Source: Phlebiopsis flavidoalba
Lineage: Eukaryota > Basidiomycota > Agaricomycetes > Polyporales > Phanerochaetaceae
Length of the DNA: 64,000 nt
Direction of reading: 5' to 3'
Assembly: GCA_035772785.1 (NCBI GenBank)
Contig: JAOCPU010000062.1
Coordinates: 124,001 to 188,000 of the forward strand
In this document: positions 1-12,499 of the stretch, in pieces
How the letters are laid out: every line of letters begins with the position of its first letter
How positions within the stretch are numbered: the first letter of the stretch is position 1
Position numbers and translations under genes: made by a program
Notes under the pieces: model-generated
The model's input: the letters and a program-made list of their open reading frames with translations, nothing else
What the model was told of the DNA's origin: nothing
Databases searched by the model: none

Positions 1-794
1 GAACGGCAATGGTACCCATGGGTGACGGCGACGGTGACCTCTGGTTTCAGGTATGACCGCAGTCCGCCCGGCACTGGCGATCTGTAAATGACCTGCTGTG
101 ATAGCGTTTGCGTGCGCAAGGTTATCAGACATTCACCGACCGACGACGACACGTCGCGGGGGGACGAACCGGGGCTCACAGAGGATACACACCAGCATGT
201 GCCCCGCGGGGCTGCGTATTCTGCCACGGCGGACCGTCGTCGGCAACATGAGACGGCGCGATTTCGGTGCTCTCACGAGGGTCGCTCATATTTGCCCTCG
301 CGCACCGAATATCTCTGAGAAATTCCAGGGGTCTTCTCAGGACGCCGAGGGAGAATCTGAGGACGTGTAGATTAAAGATGATCGGGTGTTGAACAAAGTC
401 ATTTAGTCTCCTTGACTACGCGCATCGAATTGTCCTTGTGCCTGTCCGGTGTGTTGCGTCGGATTTTCGTCTGAATTTTCGCCCGCGGGTAACGACGCCC
501 CGGCCATCGCGAGCGGCATTCTGCTCCTTTCGTTACGCCCTCACCACCTCGCTCAGCCTCGTGCAACGGCCGCTCCCTCTTTTATTATCTTTTCTTCATT
601 CTTTTCCCCCACACCGTATCTCCAAGGGTCTCTTTTGCCCATCATCGTGCATCGACGACATATCGTAAATCCGCTCAGGCGTCTCGTGTAATTCCCCCTC
701 CACTCTTTATCGTTCCTGCACCGCCACTTGGGCCCTCGTCAACTTGCACCCAGGCCGCCAACCCCCAAGTGCACGGTGATCGCTACGCTACAGA
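1..794. other. No gene recognised; upstream region of ric8
   Basis: I find no recognisable protein here. Short open stretches exist in several frames but none resembles a known family or has a clear exon pattern. The part just before 795 is pyrimidine-rich (about 580-780), as is common in fungal promoters and 5' leaders, so it probably holds the promoter and leader of ric8. The first few hundred bases could belong to a neighbour that lies outside the window. Confidence 0.4.
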
Positions 795-2926
795 ATGTCG
801 CAGTCTCGCCAGGCGTATGCGGCGCTCACGCCGTCCTCTTCTCGCTCAGAAGTCGCGACTGTGCTGCAGTCCATCGAAGATGGTGCGCATTGTCTGCACA
901 TTGCTGCGAGCTCGCTCTAATGTGCCACAGCCGCAATGATGTGCTACGACCGTGGGGAGCTTATTCAGCTCATCCTTGATGACATTACGCCCTTGACGAA
1001 AGGCTCGTCCTCGAATAAGTCACGGCTCACTTCGAAAGGTGCGTCTCGGGCATCATCAATCACATCTCCTAGCCATGTCGCTAAGGGATTTCCTACCCTT
1101 GTAGACGTTGGACAGGCGCTGCTTACAGTAAAAGCACTCGGAAAGCACCCCGGAGGCTCACAAGTAGTCGCTACTCGCCAAAACCTCCACACACTCCTGA
1201 CTATCTTCAATGCGTTCAAGGACGATGCAGAAGCTTCTAATGAAGCCCTTAAATGTGCTGCAAACGCTCTACTTCTGATAGATTCCGCCCGGACGACCTT
1301 CGTGCAAAAAGATGTTGGCGGAGGTGACACGGTGATCGAGCTTCTCGAGGCACGTAAATTGCCGTGTTATCATCTCTACCTACGCTGACCCCGGCGATGA
1401 ACAGAAAACAACTTCACCAGAGCGGATATTTCTCTGTTCGCGTCTTATTTTCCTCACAACCATCTCGGTAGCCTCGTCAGCCGACTACATTAGATATCTC
1501 GTCGAACACAAACCCCCTGGACATCACAGCAACATTATCGATATTGTCGCCGCCAAGTTGGATTGCCTCACTACGAGCATCCAAGCCAGCGAGAAGATGG
1601 CCCGAGAGGCCATGTCCGAATTGCTCAAGGCCGCCTTCAACCTCTTGCTGCATTATCCCAGGGTACGTCTGTCCATCTCGCCCATGCGGATCTTCGCGCA
1701 CTTACCGCGATCTTCTCAGCTTGTTGACGACGGCCCTAGCGGGAGCGATGGCAAAAAAGCCATGGGTGACTCCTGGAGTGACCGTTTGGACGGGTAGGTC
1801 ATTCCGAATGCACTGACAGCGTGTAATACCATCGCTGATCCCAATCGACAGAATCCTTCCTCCATTGTTGCGCCTGTTCAATACCCTCCCTCCCACCTTC
1901 CCAGCACCACTCGCCTCGCCGATGATCCATGTGATACACGCCCTCATCACTGTGCCCGTGACCCCGTCTCTGAAGCCGAAATGGCTCCCGCCTCTGAGCA
2001 ACCCTGCCTCTCCGCGTTCGTCATCCAAGCCTATCTCACCTGTCGGCTCACCCTCGGCTCCCGACTCGCCTACAGGTTCAACTGGAAGCCGCAGCGAGTC
2101 TCCTTCTAACAAACCGGGTGCCTTCGACCGCGCGTTCTCCCGCCTGTCCGTCTCGCGCAAGTCGTCCTCGCAGCGCTCTTCATCTGTACAGCCGAACCAG
2201 GACACACTCCTCCGCGCGTACGACCTCCTTGATGTGACGCTCTCGCACTACCTCCCCGGCGATATAGACCCCGACGACAGCAGCGTCCGCGAGCGCTGTT
2301 CCGCAGAGGGCGACAGCAACGTCGACGATCTCGTCTCCCCGCTCGTGCTCCTCATCACACGGTTATGCCAGGCAGATGACGGCGCGCGGAAGCGCATGCG
2401 CGAGTGGGTCGTGCCCGACGATCTTGACCGCACGAACCCCCTCGAGGGCCGCGCTGACCTGCTCGGACGTTGCTTACGCCTCCTGGGGTGTATCCACCAC
2501 ACAAAGCTCAAGGACGCAACCGGCGAGATGCTCTACGCCATCTGTGATTCGGACCGTAAGTTTGCCCCTCGTTCCCCTGTCATTACTGTGCTGACAAAAC
2601 CTCTATCAGCGAGCACGCTTGCATCGTACGTCGGCTACGGCAACGTCGCGGGTTTCCTGTTCAACAAGGGCATCATGAGCGCGCCGCCACCAGGCGGCCA
2701 CGGCCCGCCGTCGACGACGGCCGAGGGCGTGCCCATCAACCCCATCACGGGCGTCGCGCAGCGGCAGACCGACGACGGGCCCGAGATGACGGAGGAGGAG
2801 AAGGAGCGCGAGGCGGAGAAGCTGTTTGTGCTGTTCGACCGCACTCGAGAAGAGCGGCGCGTTGCCTGCGAGCCAGAACCCCCCGTGCGCAAGGCGATCG
2901 CGGAGGGCAAAGGGCCGGCCTACTAA
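795..2926 (+). CDS. ric8: Ric8/synembryn, chaperone and guanine nucleotide exchange factor for G-alpha
   Basis: Ric8 folds heterotrimeric G-protein alpha subunits and promotes their nucleotide exchange in the cytoplasm and at the membrane; in fungi it acts in cAMP and pheromone signalling. Proposed exons are 795-882, 931-1353, 1421-1662, 1720-1793, 1852-2555 and 2610-2926. Together they give 1848 nt, exactly 615 codons plus stop, with all junctions in phase. Introns are 48-67 bp with GT and AG ends. Family signatures seen: LLTVKALGKHP in exon 2, IFLCSRLIFLTT in exon 3, the LRLFNTLPPTFPAPLASPM block in exon 5, and the C-terminal LASYVGYGNVAGFLFNKG. A Ser/Pro-rich insert (about 2000-2180) precedes the conserved C-terminal half, and the tail is charged (EEEKEREAEK). 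The third exon start could differ slightly (1405 or 1421), but 1421 keeps the frame. This is the only large gene in the window with no frameshift. Confidence 0.93.
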
Positions 2927-3258
2927 TATGTTTCGGGGACGTGTGTCCGTGCTGAGTTATCGCCCGTCTGCTTGTTGTTTGTTGTAATTTGGTGGAGGGT
3001 GTTCGATGCTGGCATCCTTTACTGACCTGCTTGTTTTTTTTGTTTGTTTCCTTAGCTCTTGTTTGCTTGCTTCGCCCTCATGATGCCACCATCGGCCGCC
3101 TATTGATTCCGCATAGCTAAACGTATACCCCACTCGATTCCCAATAGTACAAATAGTAATGTAGCCTGAAATAATGCTATCAAAGTGTTGTCCCCGTCTC
3201 CTGCACCAACCAGCTGGATAGCCCCTGCGAGAATCTCTTGCGCCGATGCTGCACGGAT
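2927..3258. other. Intergenic stretch between convergent genes
   Basis: This is the 3' side of ric8 (+) and of the unidentified gene on the minus strand. It is T-rich on the plus strand after 3020 (runs of TTTTTT), as expected for 3' ends. No coding segment or structured RNA is recognisable. Confidence 0.4.
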
Positions 3259-4716
3259 CTACAGGTACGATACAATTCGCCATTCGGCGATCGCGATGTC
3301 GAGTTCTTCCAGGAGATCCTCGATGATGGGATGACGATAGACGTCCATGAGGTCAAGGTCGTTCCCGCGAGGACGGCTTGACGAGCTTGGCCAGAAATTG
3401 CTTACTGCGCGTTCTCGCGATCCTGAGAGGCTTGACCGATCGCATGACAAGGGAGGCGTGCGGGGCCGTCACGGGCTGACCGTCAGGGACAGAGAGGAGC
3501 GGGCTCGGCGCCGCGGGTAGGTTGGGGTCCAGGGTTTTCAGGGCACGCTTTGCGGTCGACATAGAATCCTTTCCGCGCAGATCCTTCGCGGTGTTCTTGC
3601 GTTCCACGGCCGCGATGCAGGGCTAGGTTCTCGTGAGCCTGCGTCCATGTCCGACTCGGGTGGTCCCCCCAGGTGTAGAAGGAGTGACTGAGAAAGAGTG
3701 CCCGTTTGCACTCGTGGGAGAGCGAGAGCTGCATGGTGTGGTTTTCCGTAGATGGCGTGTCGCTTGCGTCTGTACATGCGTCGTTCCCTTCTCGCTCGTC
3801 GAAACTGAGAGGGTCTTCGCCCTAAGCCGTCGGAGAGAGCCACTTGAAATAGACGGGAGTAGCTCGAGTTCAGAAAGAGATTGGTGTCCGAGAGAGCTCT
3901 TGGATGGACTGTCAAGGACCATCATGCTTTTGGCCTTCCTGGAGCTTTCCTTAGAGGTTGAAGAGGGCAGGACGGGTCCATCATCTGGTGTATGGCATAC
4001 TAGACAGTGCGGGATATCCGTCCGATGTCGCAAAGGTCAAGTCGCGGCTTAGAAAAGTCCACCCAGGAGAGATCCTTGAATGACTGGCTTTGAGAAGAAC
4101 GCGAGTCGTTTGATATTTGCGACAAGAGAAAGCTGGGGGTACGCATCAGGATGCAGTCCAGATGTGAGAGAGGCCCCGTCCAGCACGTCCTCGAATCCCA
4201 GGCCGGTGATATTGTTTCCGCCTTCTCGCGGGAGTGCCTTGCCAAGGAATATCCAGACGCGTAGACCGGGTTCGGCGAGGCTGGTTCGGCCATGGTCATC
4301 TGCTGACGACACATAAGCTGGCTCGGGCAACAGCGCACAATATCACATACCGGGCTGGCTCCATACTCTGAACCCATGCTGTTGATTGAACATTGCGGAT
4401 GCGCTCTTACGCGAAGGGGCGAGTTGATACATATAGACGGGAGGCCGAGGCGACATCCAACATGCGGTCGTTCAAAGTTGAACGAAGGGCTTGCCACAGG
4501 ACGTTGTTCTACGGGAACATGTTTGAGGGGTTGTATGTGGAAGCGATGAGCGTTTTCTTCCACAATCGCGACGGTGGTCTGCATCGTCTTCTTGCGTTCG
4601 CCGTCAAAGCTCGGGCTCAACGACATCATGGAACCGCATGCATGACGAACTCGAAAGACCAGAGGGTGTTCGTGGGCGCAGGGAGCTTTCAGATCTCGGG
4701 AGCTATCTACAGTCAA
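3259..4716 (-). CDS. Unidentified protein, probably multi-exon
   Basis: I do not recognise the family. Minus-strand segments look coding by composition. A C-terminal exon ends with MDVYRHPIIEDLLEELD and a stop at 3259-3261, giving an acidic amphipathic tail. Before it lies a basic Ser/Pro-rich stretch (MSTAKRALKTLDPNLPAAP, about 3400-3560), a Ser/Thr-rich stretch (about 3630-3920), and a hydrophobic segment with GLRVWIFLGKALPREGG (about 4050-4290). A further segment at 4390-4650 contains MLDVASASRLYVSTRPF followed by a GTAAGA donor. The last two exons join only if one G is removed from the CGGG run near 3378, the same kind of single-base problem seen elsewhere in the window. The start codon is not fixed, and exon limits are approximate. 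It is convergent with ric8. Confidence 0.35.
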
Positions 4717-5069
4717 GAAAGGACAGAGTCAATGGCTAAGTAAAATAAATACACCACTCTTGAGGGATGATGTTGGTTGAGGTGAAAGTCGCGTCTTTTG
4801 TGATTTCGAAGTGTCACCTCGTCACGGTCCGAGTAAGTAAAGACTTGCCTAGTTCGGGAGAGGACCCGGGCAGCGCATCGGCCGTCCAGCCAGCCCGAGC
4901 TCTGGGCCATGCCGTGTCCCGCATACAGTGTAGCAGAAGAAAATGTGTGATAATAATTTACAATGTGTAGCGATAGCAGAAGACACTTGTGAGCCGCATT
5001 AGAAATAACATTAGACAGAGATACAGCGCAGCACTTGCACTGGCGTTTTGACTTTTGACACGGCAACGT
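4717..5069. other. Intergenic region downstream of the RNA polymerase III gene
   Basis: About 350 bp between the 5' side of the unidentified minus-strand gene and the 3' end of RPC1. AT-rich around 4740-4760 and 4940-4970. No coding segment is supported. Confidence 0.4.
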
Positions 5070-8000
5070 TTATAGCGCACTCTCGAAGAGCAGCTTTCTT
5101 GGTTTGCTAATCGCAGGGGCTGGAGTGACTAGCGCGGGCCTATCGGAACGTATGAGTTACAGACAAAACACGTCGCTGAGTTGACGAGCTTACATTGAAG
5201 TACCAGTCATAGCAGGCGGGATTGCCCATGATGATACTCTCCGACACACCAGCAATGCTGTCAGTCTTGCCGAGCGCAGAGGCGTCGAAGAGATGGTCCG
5301 TTGTCTTCTCGAAGGACGCAAGCATCAGTACGCTGTCCTTCATCTTCGCCACACCGAATCGCGTGATACCCAATACCTCGCCTTGAAAAGGAATTTGTCT
5401 CAGCGCATGATGGAACATTGACGGATTAGTGAATTGGGACGGGGTACCGTTGTAACGACCATGACATCGCCGAGCAACATGACATGTCTGGGGGATCGAT
5501 GCTCATGCCGGACTTTGCATAGTGTACTGAATTTCGTTGATGATTGTGCGACGAGCAGCTTCGATACCCAATACTTGGGCGGTCTCGATAACATGGTTCG
5601 ATGTTGTATGCTCTCCCACAATACCTTTACGCCCCGTGTCAACAATGTAAAGCTCCTCTGACGAGTGATGACGGACCTTGCGAAGTGGTCATGACTTTTT
5701 GCAAGCCATAGCCTTCGACAAGAAGTTCCTTGTCGCCCTTCTTACCCCGCGCATCCATCCTTGTCCTTGATATTGATGATAGCGCGTAAGGACGAATGGT
5801 GGGGACACCCTGGTTGAGAGGTAGGTGAGCACCGGCCCGCCTGTATGATATCCAGGGGGACTCACCTTGACGACAGACCATCAGGCAGTGCACGCTTGAG
5901 CTCTCGGAGTCGGTAATAGACTTGTCAGTCGATACCGGTCAACGTAAATGCGCAGCCTATTCTTGCGAGGGATCACAGTGATATTGACTGTCCCCTATTT
6001 AGCATGTTGGGCTTTGCTCCAAGAAATAACGGCTTACCTCTTGCTTGATCTTGAGCTTCTTGGCAGCTACAATAGCCCATTTGATGTCGTCAAGATCGAG
6101 CTCAAGCTACGACATGCAGGTGCTGGGTAGCCTCGTCACATCTATTGAAGGACTGGCAACAAAACCTGGAGGTCTTGGATGGTCTTCGCATCCACATAAG
6201 GACACCGATGTAGGGTGTATTCAGGAGTCCCAGGCTTCCTCAAGAACGGACGACACAACCTGCCGACCAGTTAATTTGAGCCAAGACGCTATCAGAAATC
6301 AGCCGCGACGTAACGTCTCCAAGGTGTTTCTGTTTCCTCAAGAGTCCCTTGACGATACGTGGCGGAAGCCTCGTTGTCCCACTTGTTACCAGCTTGCAGC
6401 ACTGATAATTCGGCGTGCTGATGGCCTTGGCCAGTGCAGCGTTGAATATTATAGCTTTCTTTGATTATCGCGGGTATCACCAAGAGTGACAATTCGCAAT
6501 GGACAGCTAATCGGCCAGCACAGATCTGGAACAGTCGCGTTGAGTGATGTCAGTCTTGCGAATGCCGGGGTTCAAGGCGTCTCGGGACGTGCTGGGTATG
6601 ACCTGAGTGCCTCCCGACGTGCAGATCCTATCGGGTGTGAGCCCGAGGCTCGAGTCTTCGTCTTTACGACGGGAGAGTGTAAATATGAAGAGAGGGGGAT
6701 GAAGATCGTCAGAGGCAGCAGATGTCGAGGAATGTCTTCAGCTGATCTTCGTTGTCTGTCACTTTCACTTATCTATCGACGATGGCATAGATCAGCAAAG
6801 CTAATAAGCCTGGCGCCAGCATCAGGAGTATATTCAATTGACGTACTGCCAGAACTCACCAGAAGCACCCATTTGATAAATTGTTCTGTAATCTGCGTCC
6901 CATTCGTCCTCACGTTCAAGGGCTTCGAACATGTTCTGACTCTTTCGGATCTCTCCAAGTGGTCGCTGCGCGATGTGTTCTCGTTGATGAAGCCTCGGAT
7001 AGTCGCCAACCCCAAGTAAGCCGCGGTACATTCCGTGGTGAACCTCCGTTGTGACAGTTCGCGGTCAACGAATTCTAGGATTTCGAATGGCAGCAAACCC
7101 CGAGTATTGTCGGGATTGCAATAGCCTGGCATAGTGATATTAATTAGTCGTAAGCATAAACTGGAACGGAGAGCGGCTATCGCACCGAAGCATGACTCCA
7201 AGCTCGCAAGTATTCCACCGGTTGCATCAACCTATGCATCACCCTCTATAGACACGCCGGATCCAAGCCGTCGTCACCATACCTAAACTGCACCACGCAC
7301 GCCGACAGCATTTCCGCAACGAGACGAATCATAATGAGTAGACAAGATCTTCCAACGCCTTCATCAGGACGACGCTGCTATATAACCCGTCTCGGCTGTC
7401 TTGACCGCAGTGTCGACCAGACCCTCACGACCAGAGAAGCGCGTGGAATAAAGAATTCTGTCGGCGATAGTCCTCCCGTATAGAAACTGTTCCTGACGAA
7501 ACCCTTCGAAGGCGGCTCTCGGGAATTTCTTGGGAAAGTGGGGGAGCGAGCGATCTTGAAAGAGCCATCGGGTACACGATGGCCGGCGATGATTTGTTGA
7601 CGGCTCGACACAGGCAACCATTTGCGACACGTATAAATAAGCCGGAACCTACGAGCCGTGATTAAAAGCCACTTGAGCCTTACAACTATACATACCTTTG
7701 GAACCACACGGCGTAGCCATGTATGATTGTGGTGCATTGGTGCCTACTGAGTTCCTTTCATGCAAAATCTCTCCGACTTTGTCACGGACGGTTTGGACAA
7801 AAACCGAAGAGGATCATAGCTTCCAAGGTCTGTTCCTGGTGTTCGCAACCGGGTTTTGTTCTCCAACAGACCCTTCTCTACCTAGCGCGGGCGATGAGTC
7901 TAAACCACCACTAGTCGATCACACTCCGCATATGCTCTTTTCTGACCATGGAATCCTTCTGTGTCGGATAAGGATAGGTCCCAGGAATAACGTCGTTTAT

Positions 8001-10631
8001 ACCCAAGGGAGAAACCGTAAATTCGCTATGGAGAGAGATAAGAACACTTAGGCGAGGTTATGAAAGACTATCTCTACGTACCGAGTATCGAGACGCGCTA
8101 AATTAGCTAACCGGCCCCATAGCAATGGCTGCTTCGTGCGGGCCGTAATCTCGTAGTATGACACACGAAGATGGACTTCTTCTTTCCACTACCCTCGGAC
8201 CGTAGCTTTGTCCATGACACCGACACCTGATTTCGCTGCTTTGACGATTGGACTCGATGGCTAGCCATCCATCGTTAGGGGACAAGTCTGGCGCAGTTAC
8301 TCTTGTATACGCTGTTGGGTATGCTTTTCGCGTCCGGCTTCTCCTCCTTGTTACACTTACTCGATTCGACATTGACCCGGACTTTCGAGTACCACTTTGT
8401 TGGGGTAATAACCGCATGAGAACGTTGAAGATCTGCTTAGAGGGGGCCGGTCCACAGGCGTTCCGGTTTCCAGATGTGTCGGAGGAGGTATATCAATCTG
8501 TAAGTCTCATCTCGTGCCAAGTAAGTGAACAGATATCTTGAGTGAATTTGCCTTGCTATCGAAGAAGCGGTCGCGGCGGGAAAAGCAGAAAAGTAAAGAA
8601 GGCGGTGATGAAGTCCTGATGGCTGCGATGACGGGCTCTCCATTGCGCGGTGTGACCAGGTTATGTTTCACGCTCATCAGTTCCAGAGCTTCTGTGCGTG
8701 CCTCTTCGGTCTGGGGAACGTCTAACAAGAGATGTCAAGCTTTTTATGGCGTCAAAATTTGCAATGGCACGCACGAAGGTGTTCATCTCATCACCGTCAA
8801 AGTCGGCGTTATAAGGACCACAAACACACTCGTTAAGACGGAAGGATCTCCATGGCCGTACTTTCACCTGTCAAGAGGGTGAGAAACGGCTGCAGAATTC
8901 AGGACCATTGCGCTTACTCGGTGACACATGATGGACAACTATGCAAATGTCAGTAAATACGCTATGGAGCAAAATCGCGAAAAACAGCGCACTTTGTGCC
9001 ACAAACTAGGTTGACGGTTGAACAGCACAACGTCGCCATCGATGATATGCCGACTTCGACGACAGTCACCAATGCGAAGGCCATCGGCGATAGCTGGTCG
9101 GTTACCGAACATTCAAGTACTTCTTGAAAACCAGTACTACCTGCGCAGGTCACGTAATTCGCAACCTGGATGCACATCGCATCCGTTCTGAATGGCTTTC
9201 TTCAGCATGTCAATGTTGTGCGACGTTACCCGCTTCTGGGTAGGTCAAGATCTTCGCCACGCGTTCCGGCACAGCAACCTCGTCAATCGCGGAGGTTGGG
9301 GTCGGGCGAAATGACAGTACGCCCTATACAGAAAAGATCCACACGCTTTCCTGAGAGGTTACCATCGGAATCGACCTTGTTTGCCCCTTCAAGCCGTTGA
9401 CAGAAACCTCGTATTGGTTTCTGGGCCCATTTGCGAGGGCACGCCAGGGAGCTCTGAGTTGATATACATGGCGATGGAGAGTTGCAGGAAGTCCCCATTG
9501 TTCCTGCGGAGTAAAGCGTAAGCTAGGACGTAGCTCAAGTGAGTAAGAGTAAGCGAACCATGAACCTGGCGCGGTAGGAGCACCTTTCGCAAGCCCTTGC
9601 TTGATCAGGGCGTTGGTAAAGACAATCATCAGTCAGCTTCACAGTAAGGTCGTCCTCATTTGACGCGCCGTCTTGAGCAACTGAAGGTCGTATCGCCACG
9701 GGCGGGACGGAGATGTACTGCCAGATATATTCTTCTGGCCTAGCGTACTCTGGTCGGAGGCCAAGCAGTTCACAGTCCTCATCAGAGATACGTTTGAACA
9801 AGTCCAGAACCTTCAGTGGATTGAGCTCTTCATGGACGGCACGGTTTTTAGGTACATCCCCAAGTCCTTCTGCGCTTCTACCGCAGAGCTGAAGGTCTTC
9901 TTTTCCACTGCTCCATCTCATCTGCGGTCTTTTTCGCTCGGAATTTGTCGTGAATAATTTTCAAAGCTCCGGCCTTCTTGACGGCACCATTAGTTGAGGC
10001 ACAGTAGGGGCAGTAGACAGTCTTCGTGCAAGTGTGTTCACGGACTTGATCAATGCTTGGCGGTGGATATTCTCGAGACCTTTGCCGCCGGAAACGCTTC
10101 AAATAGCTTCTACGGTCGGGTTCCTCGAGTAGTACGCGAGCACAAGACTGCGTTACAATAAATGACGGCAGATGGCAGTTTCACCTTGGAGGGGGACGTA
10201 CCTTGCAGCATGCACTGCAGTATACCAATGCAATGTTTGAAGTAGCCGATATGAAAGACCGGTACCGCCAACTTTATATATGCATAGTGTCCGACACAGT
10301 TCTACTGAGTTTAGGCCGCAGGTTTCCGCAGAACGCACTCTTCTCCGTCGTTCCCTGTGCAAATATAAGTAAATGAGCGCGAGTCGGTAGCCAAAGTACA
10401 CACCAAGCGGCGATCGAGAACACCATTTTTCACGGGCACCACGATCTATAGGTGTGTAAAGATCTCGATGCGTGACCTCGAACTCCGAAAGCTTGACTGT
10501 TGTCCTGGTTCGTGGAAGATACTGAACTGGAGCATTTTTACTTGGTCATTTGTGAGCGCTTACATACAGATCATATACTTTCCACAAACGTACATGACTT
10601 TCGGAGCCTGATGTGACACCGACTCCTTCAT
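5070..10631 (-). CDS. RPC1: DNA-directed RNA polymerase III largest subunit RPC1 (many frameshifts in this sequence)
   Basis: This subunit carries the catalytic magnesium-binding loop of RNA polymerase III, which makes tRNAs, 5S rRNA and other small RNAs in the nucleus. Landmarks run in the correct order from the start: initiator Met at 10631 ([11 protein letters not shown]), [14 protein letters not shown] (about 10450-10490), the zinc-region ETCGLNSVE (about 10300), YCPYC followed by [14 protein letters not shown] (about 9940-10020), NLSGKRVDF (about 9330), the catalytic NADFDGD at 8790-8810, a bridge/trigger region [17 protein letters not shown] (about 7380-7440), the FINE insert with [14 protein letters not shown] (about 6880-7000), and [19 protein letters not shown] (about 5310-5380). 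The last intron is 5120-5193 and the final exon ends KLLFESAL with a stop at 5070-5072. The span fits about 1400 residues plus some 20 short introns. Single-base indels break the frame roughly every 50-150 bp, although residues and splice sites are conserved. Either the sequence has errors or this is a very young dead copy; I favour errors. Confidence 0.92.
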
Positions 10632-11032
10632 GCTGACGGAGAATATTGGTTGTGACAGAAATTGCACGCAGATTGCACTATCTTGAGTTCGTGAACGGAT
10701 GCTTCAAACCGCCCAGACGCGTGTATTTCGCCTCAGGTCGTGCCGTGTTTCCCTCCGTAACGCACAAAGTGGTCTGAACAGGCTCGTTCAGGCCGTCTCG
10801 AGTGTCCGTATGCGTCAGGCTAGAGCTGGAGGGTCAAGACTGCAGCAGCCCTGCACAGTGGTCGGGGCGAGTCCGGAAATCCAAGAAGTAGGAACGACCC
10901 TAACCTTAGATATCATACGCGCCGCCCAATTTGGACGACGCGTTGCCATTAGGCGTCTACGTGACTTTTGCGGCGTCCTCAAGCTGCTTGGGAGCTCACG
11001 TCCTCCTCTTCCTCCATCTCCGTACTTCAAAC
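10632..11032. promoter_or_regulatory. Shared divergent promoter between RPC1 and proteasome alpha-1
   Basis: The two start codons face away from each other with 401 bp between them, so this stretch must hold both promoters. I see no clear TATA box. A pyrimidine-rich run (TCCTCCTCTTCCTCC near 11000) lies just before the proteasome start. No binding site for the fungal proteasome regulator Rpn4 could be assigned by eye. Confidence 0.55.
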
Positions 11033-12290
11033 ATGAGTGCAGATCTTCATAACGACACGGTGAGCACAGACTTTAGTACTTAAGTATGACAATTACTGAA
11101 ATACATTTCGTGGTGTGAATAGATTCTTGACCGTCTTCTCGCCGGAGGGACGGCTTACCAAGCTCGTGGTACAGTAACACTGGACTACAGGCCTGCATTA
11201 AACACGGGAAATTGCGAGTGTGATACTGAGTCCTCGATATAGAGTATGCCTTCAAGGCTATTACAGGCTCTGGACATACCGCGCATATCTCTGGTCCGAG
11301 GAAAGGACACGCTGTTGTAATAACACCAGAAGAAAGTACCTGTACGGTCATGTCACCAGTGGCTGCTATTCATTCATAACAATGCTCCATCCTTATAGGA
11401 CAAGCTCCTCGACTTCCGACACCATCACCCACCTATATAGCATACACGCCAACGATCGTGAGCTGTGTCATGACTGGGGCTCGTCGGTATGCCACCTACT
11501 GTATCCCTTCTCGCAAGAGCTCATGGGATGCATCTATTGTGTAGACGGGATTCGCAAGCTCAAGTATACCGTGCGCGTAACGAAGCAGCACAATTCCGGA
11601 TACAAGTACAGGATACGAAATCACACCGTCGGACGCGCTTGCCCGCCGTCTGCGAACATTAACCAGGTCTACACCCAACGCGCGGTACCATGAGACGCAC
11701 TGGCTAATGCTGTAAACGTTGTCCGGGCACCGCGTACGCGTAACCCACGCAACACTCAAACTATGATCAGCCATGGGTACCTTATTGGCATATGACCCCC
11801 GAGTGTCGGACCCCCCCAATGCGTTCAAGCTCGTATCCTGGCGGCAGCTACTTCGTCGGATTCCACGCACTGCTGCCTGGTCAGAAACAACAAGAGGCGA
11901 TGAACCACCATCGAGAAGAAGTGGAAGATAAGCTTGACCTCTTCGATGGGAACCGGTGGTGAGGCGACGCGACACCAAGAGCGGGAACGGACTCTCAGTC
12001 CGAGCAGAAGTGATCGAGGTAGTATGCATCATTCTTTCATGTTGTGGTAAGCTGCTACTCACACAGACAGGAGCTGATGTAATATGGCAATCGAGGCGCT
12101 CTGATCGACTGTTCACTGAAATGGCGACGGATACAAGCCAGGGGAGGGTCGAAATTGGTATCGTGTCGGAGGGGGAAGAGGAGGACCCCAGAAGACACGG
12201 GGCCAGTGGGCGCGTGATGAAGGACGGACGAAGTAGAGAAGCACTTTGTTGGCGTACGCAGAGAAGGATGAGTCCACACTTGATAATTAG
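11033..12290 (+). CDS. SCL1: 20S proteasome subunit alpha-1 (frameshifted in this sequence)
   Basis: Alpha-1 is one of seven subunits of the outer gating ring of the 20S proteasome. Seen in order: start MSADLHND at 11033, first intron about 11060-11120, the alpha-subunit hallmark FLTVFSPEGRL (11125-11160), EYAFKAITGSGHTA after the second intron, GKDTAVVIT-like sequence, CVMTG (about 11470), RARNEAAQFR and YKYGYEITPDALARRL in overlapping frames, then INQVYTQRA (about 11660-11690). The centre reads GSYFVGFHALLPGQKQQEA (about 11850-11905). Near the end are EALSTVH, a segment like EIGIVSEGEEEDP (about 12150), and LLAYAEKDESTLDN with the stop at 12288-12290. The family, about 250 residues, fits. 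The resemblance is to yeast Scl1 and human PSMA6 rather than to the other alpha subunits, judged from memory of their motifs. Several single-base indels interrupt the frame; for example GRLYQ needs one more T near 11153. Confidence 0.85.
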
Positions 12291-12499
12291 TATAACTTAT
12301 GGACCGTTTCTCGTCTCGCTCTCTACCTTCATGATGATTGATGCTGTAGTCGGGCTTGTGTGATTCAGTTTCATCAAAGGTGCAAATAGAAATGTAGAAT
12401 AGTGTGGATTATGTTGTAGAGAGTGTGTGCGTTGTCATGTACGCGTACAGCCGGCCTAAGTGTAGGCTGGATTGGAGAAGAGAAGGAGACAAGGCTTTC

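Noticed and set aside
6486..7019. A 177-codon open frame on the plus strand
   Set aside because: It is antisense to conserved RNA polymerase III exons (including [14 protein letters not shown]) and has no family resemblance.
5070..10631. Calling the polymerase gene a dead retrocopy
   Set aside because: Introns with good splice sites are kept, including the last one at 5120-5193, so it cannot be a processed copy.
11496..12116. A 206-codon open frame on the minus strand
   Set aside because: It lies antisense to the proteasome alpha-1 gene, whose motifs on the plus strand are unmistakable.
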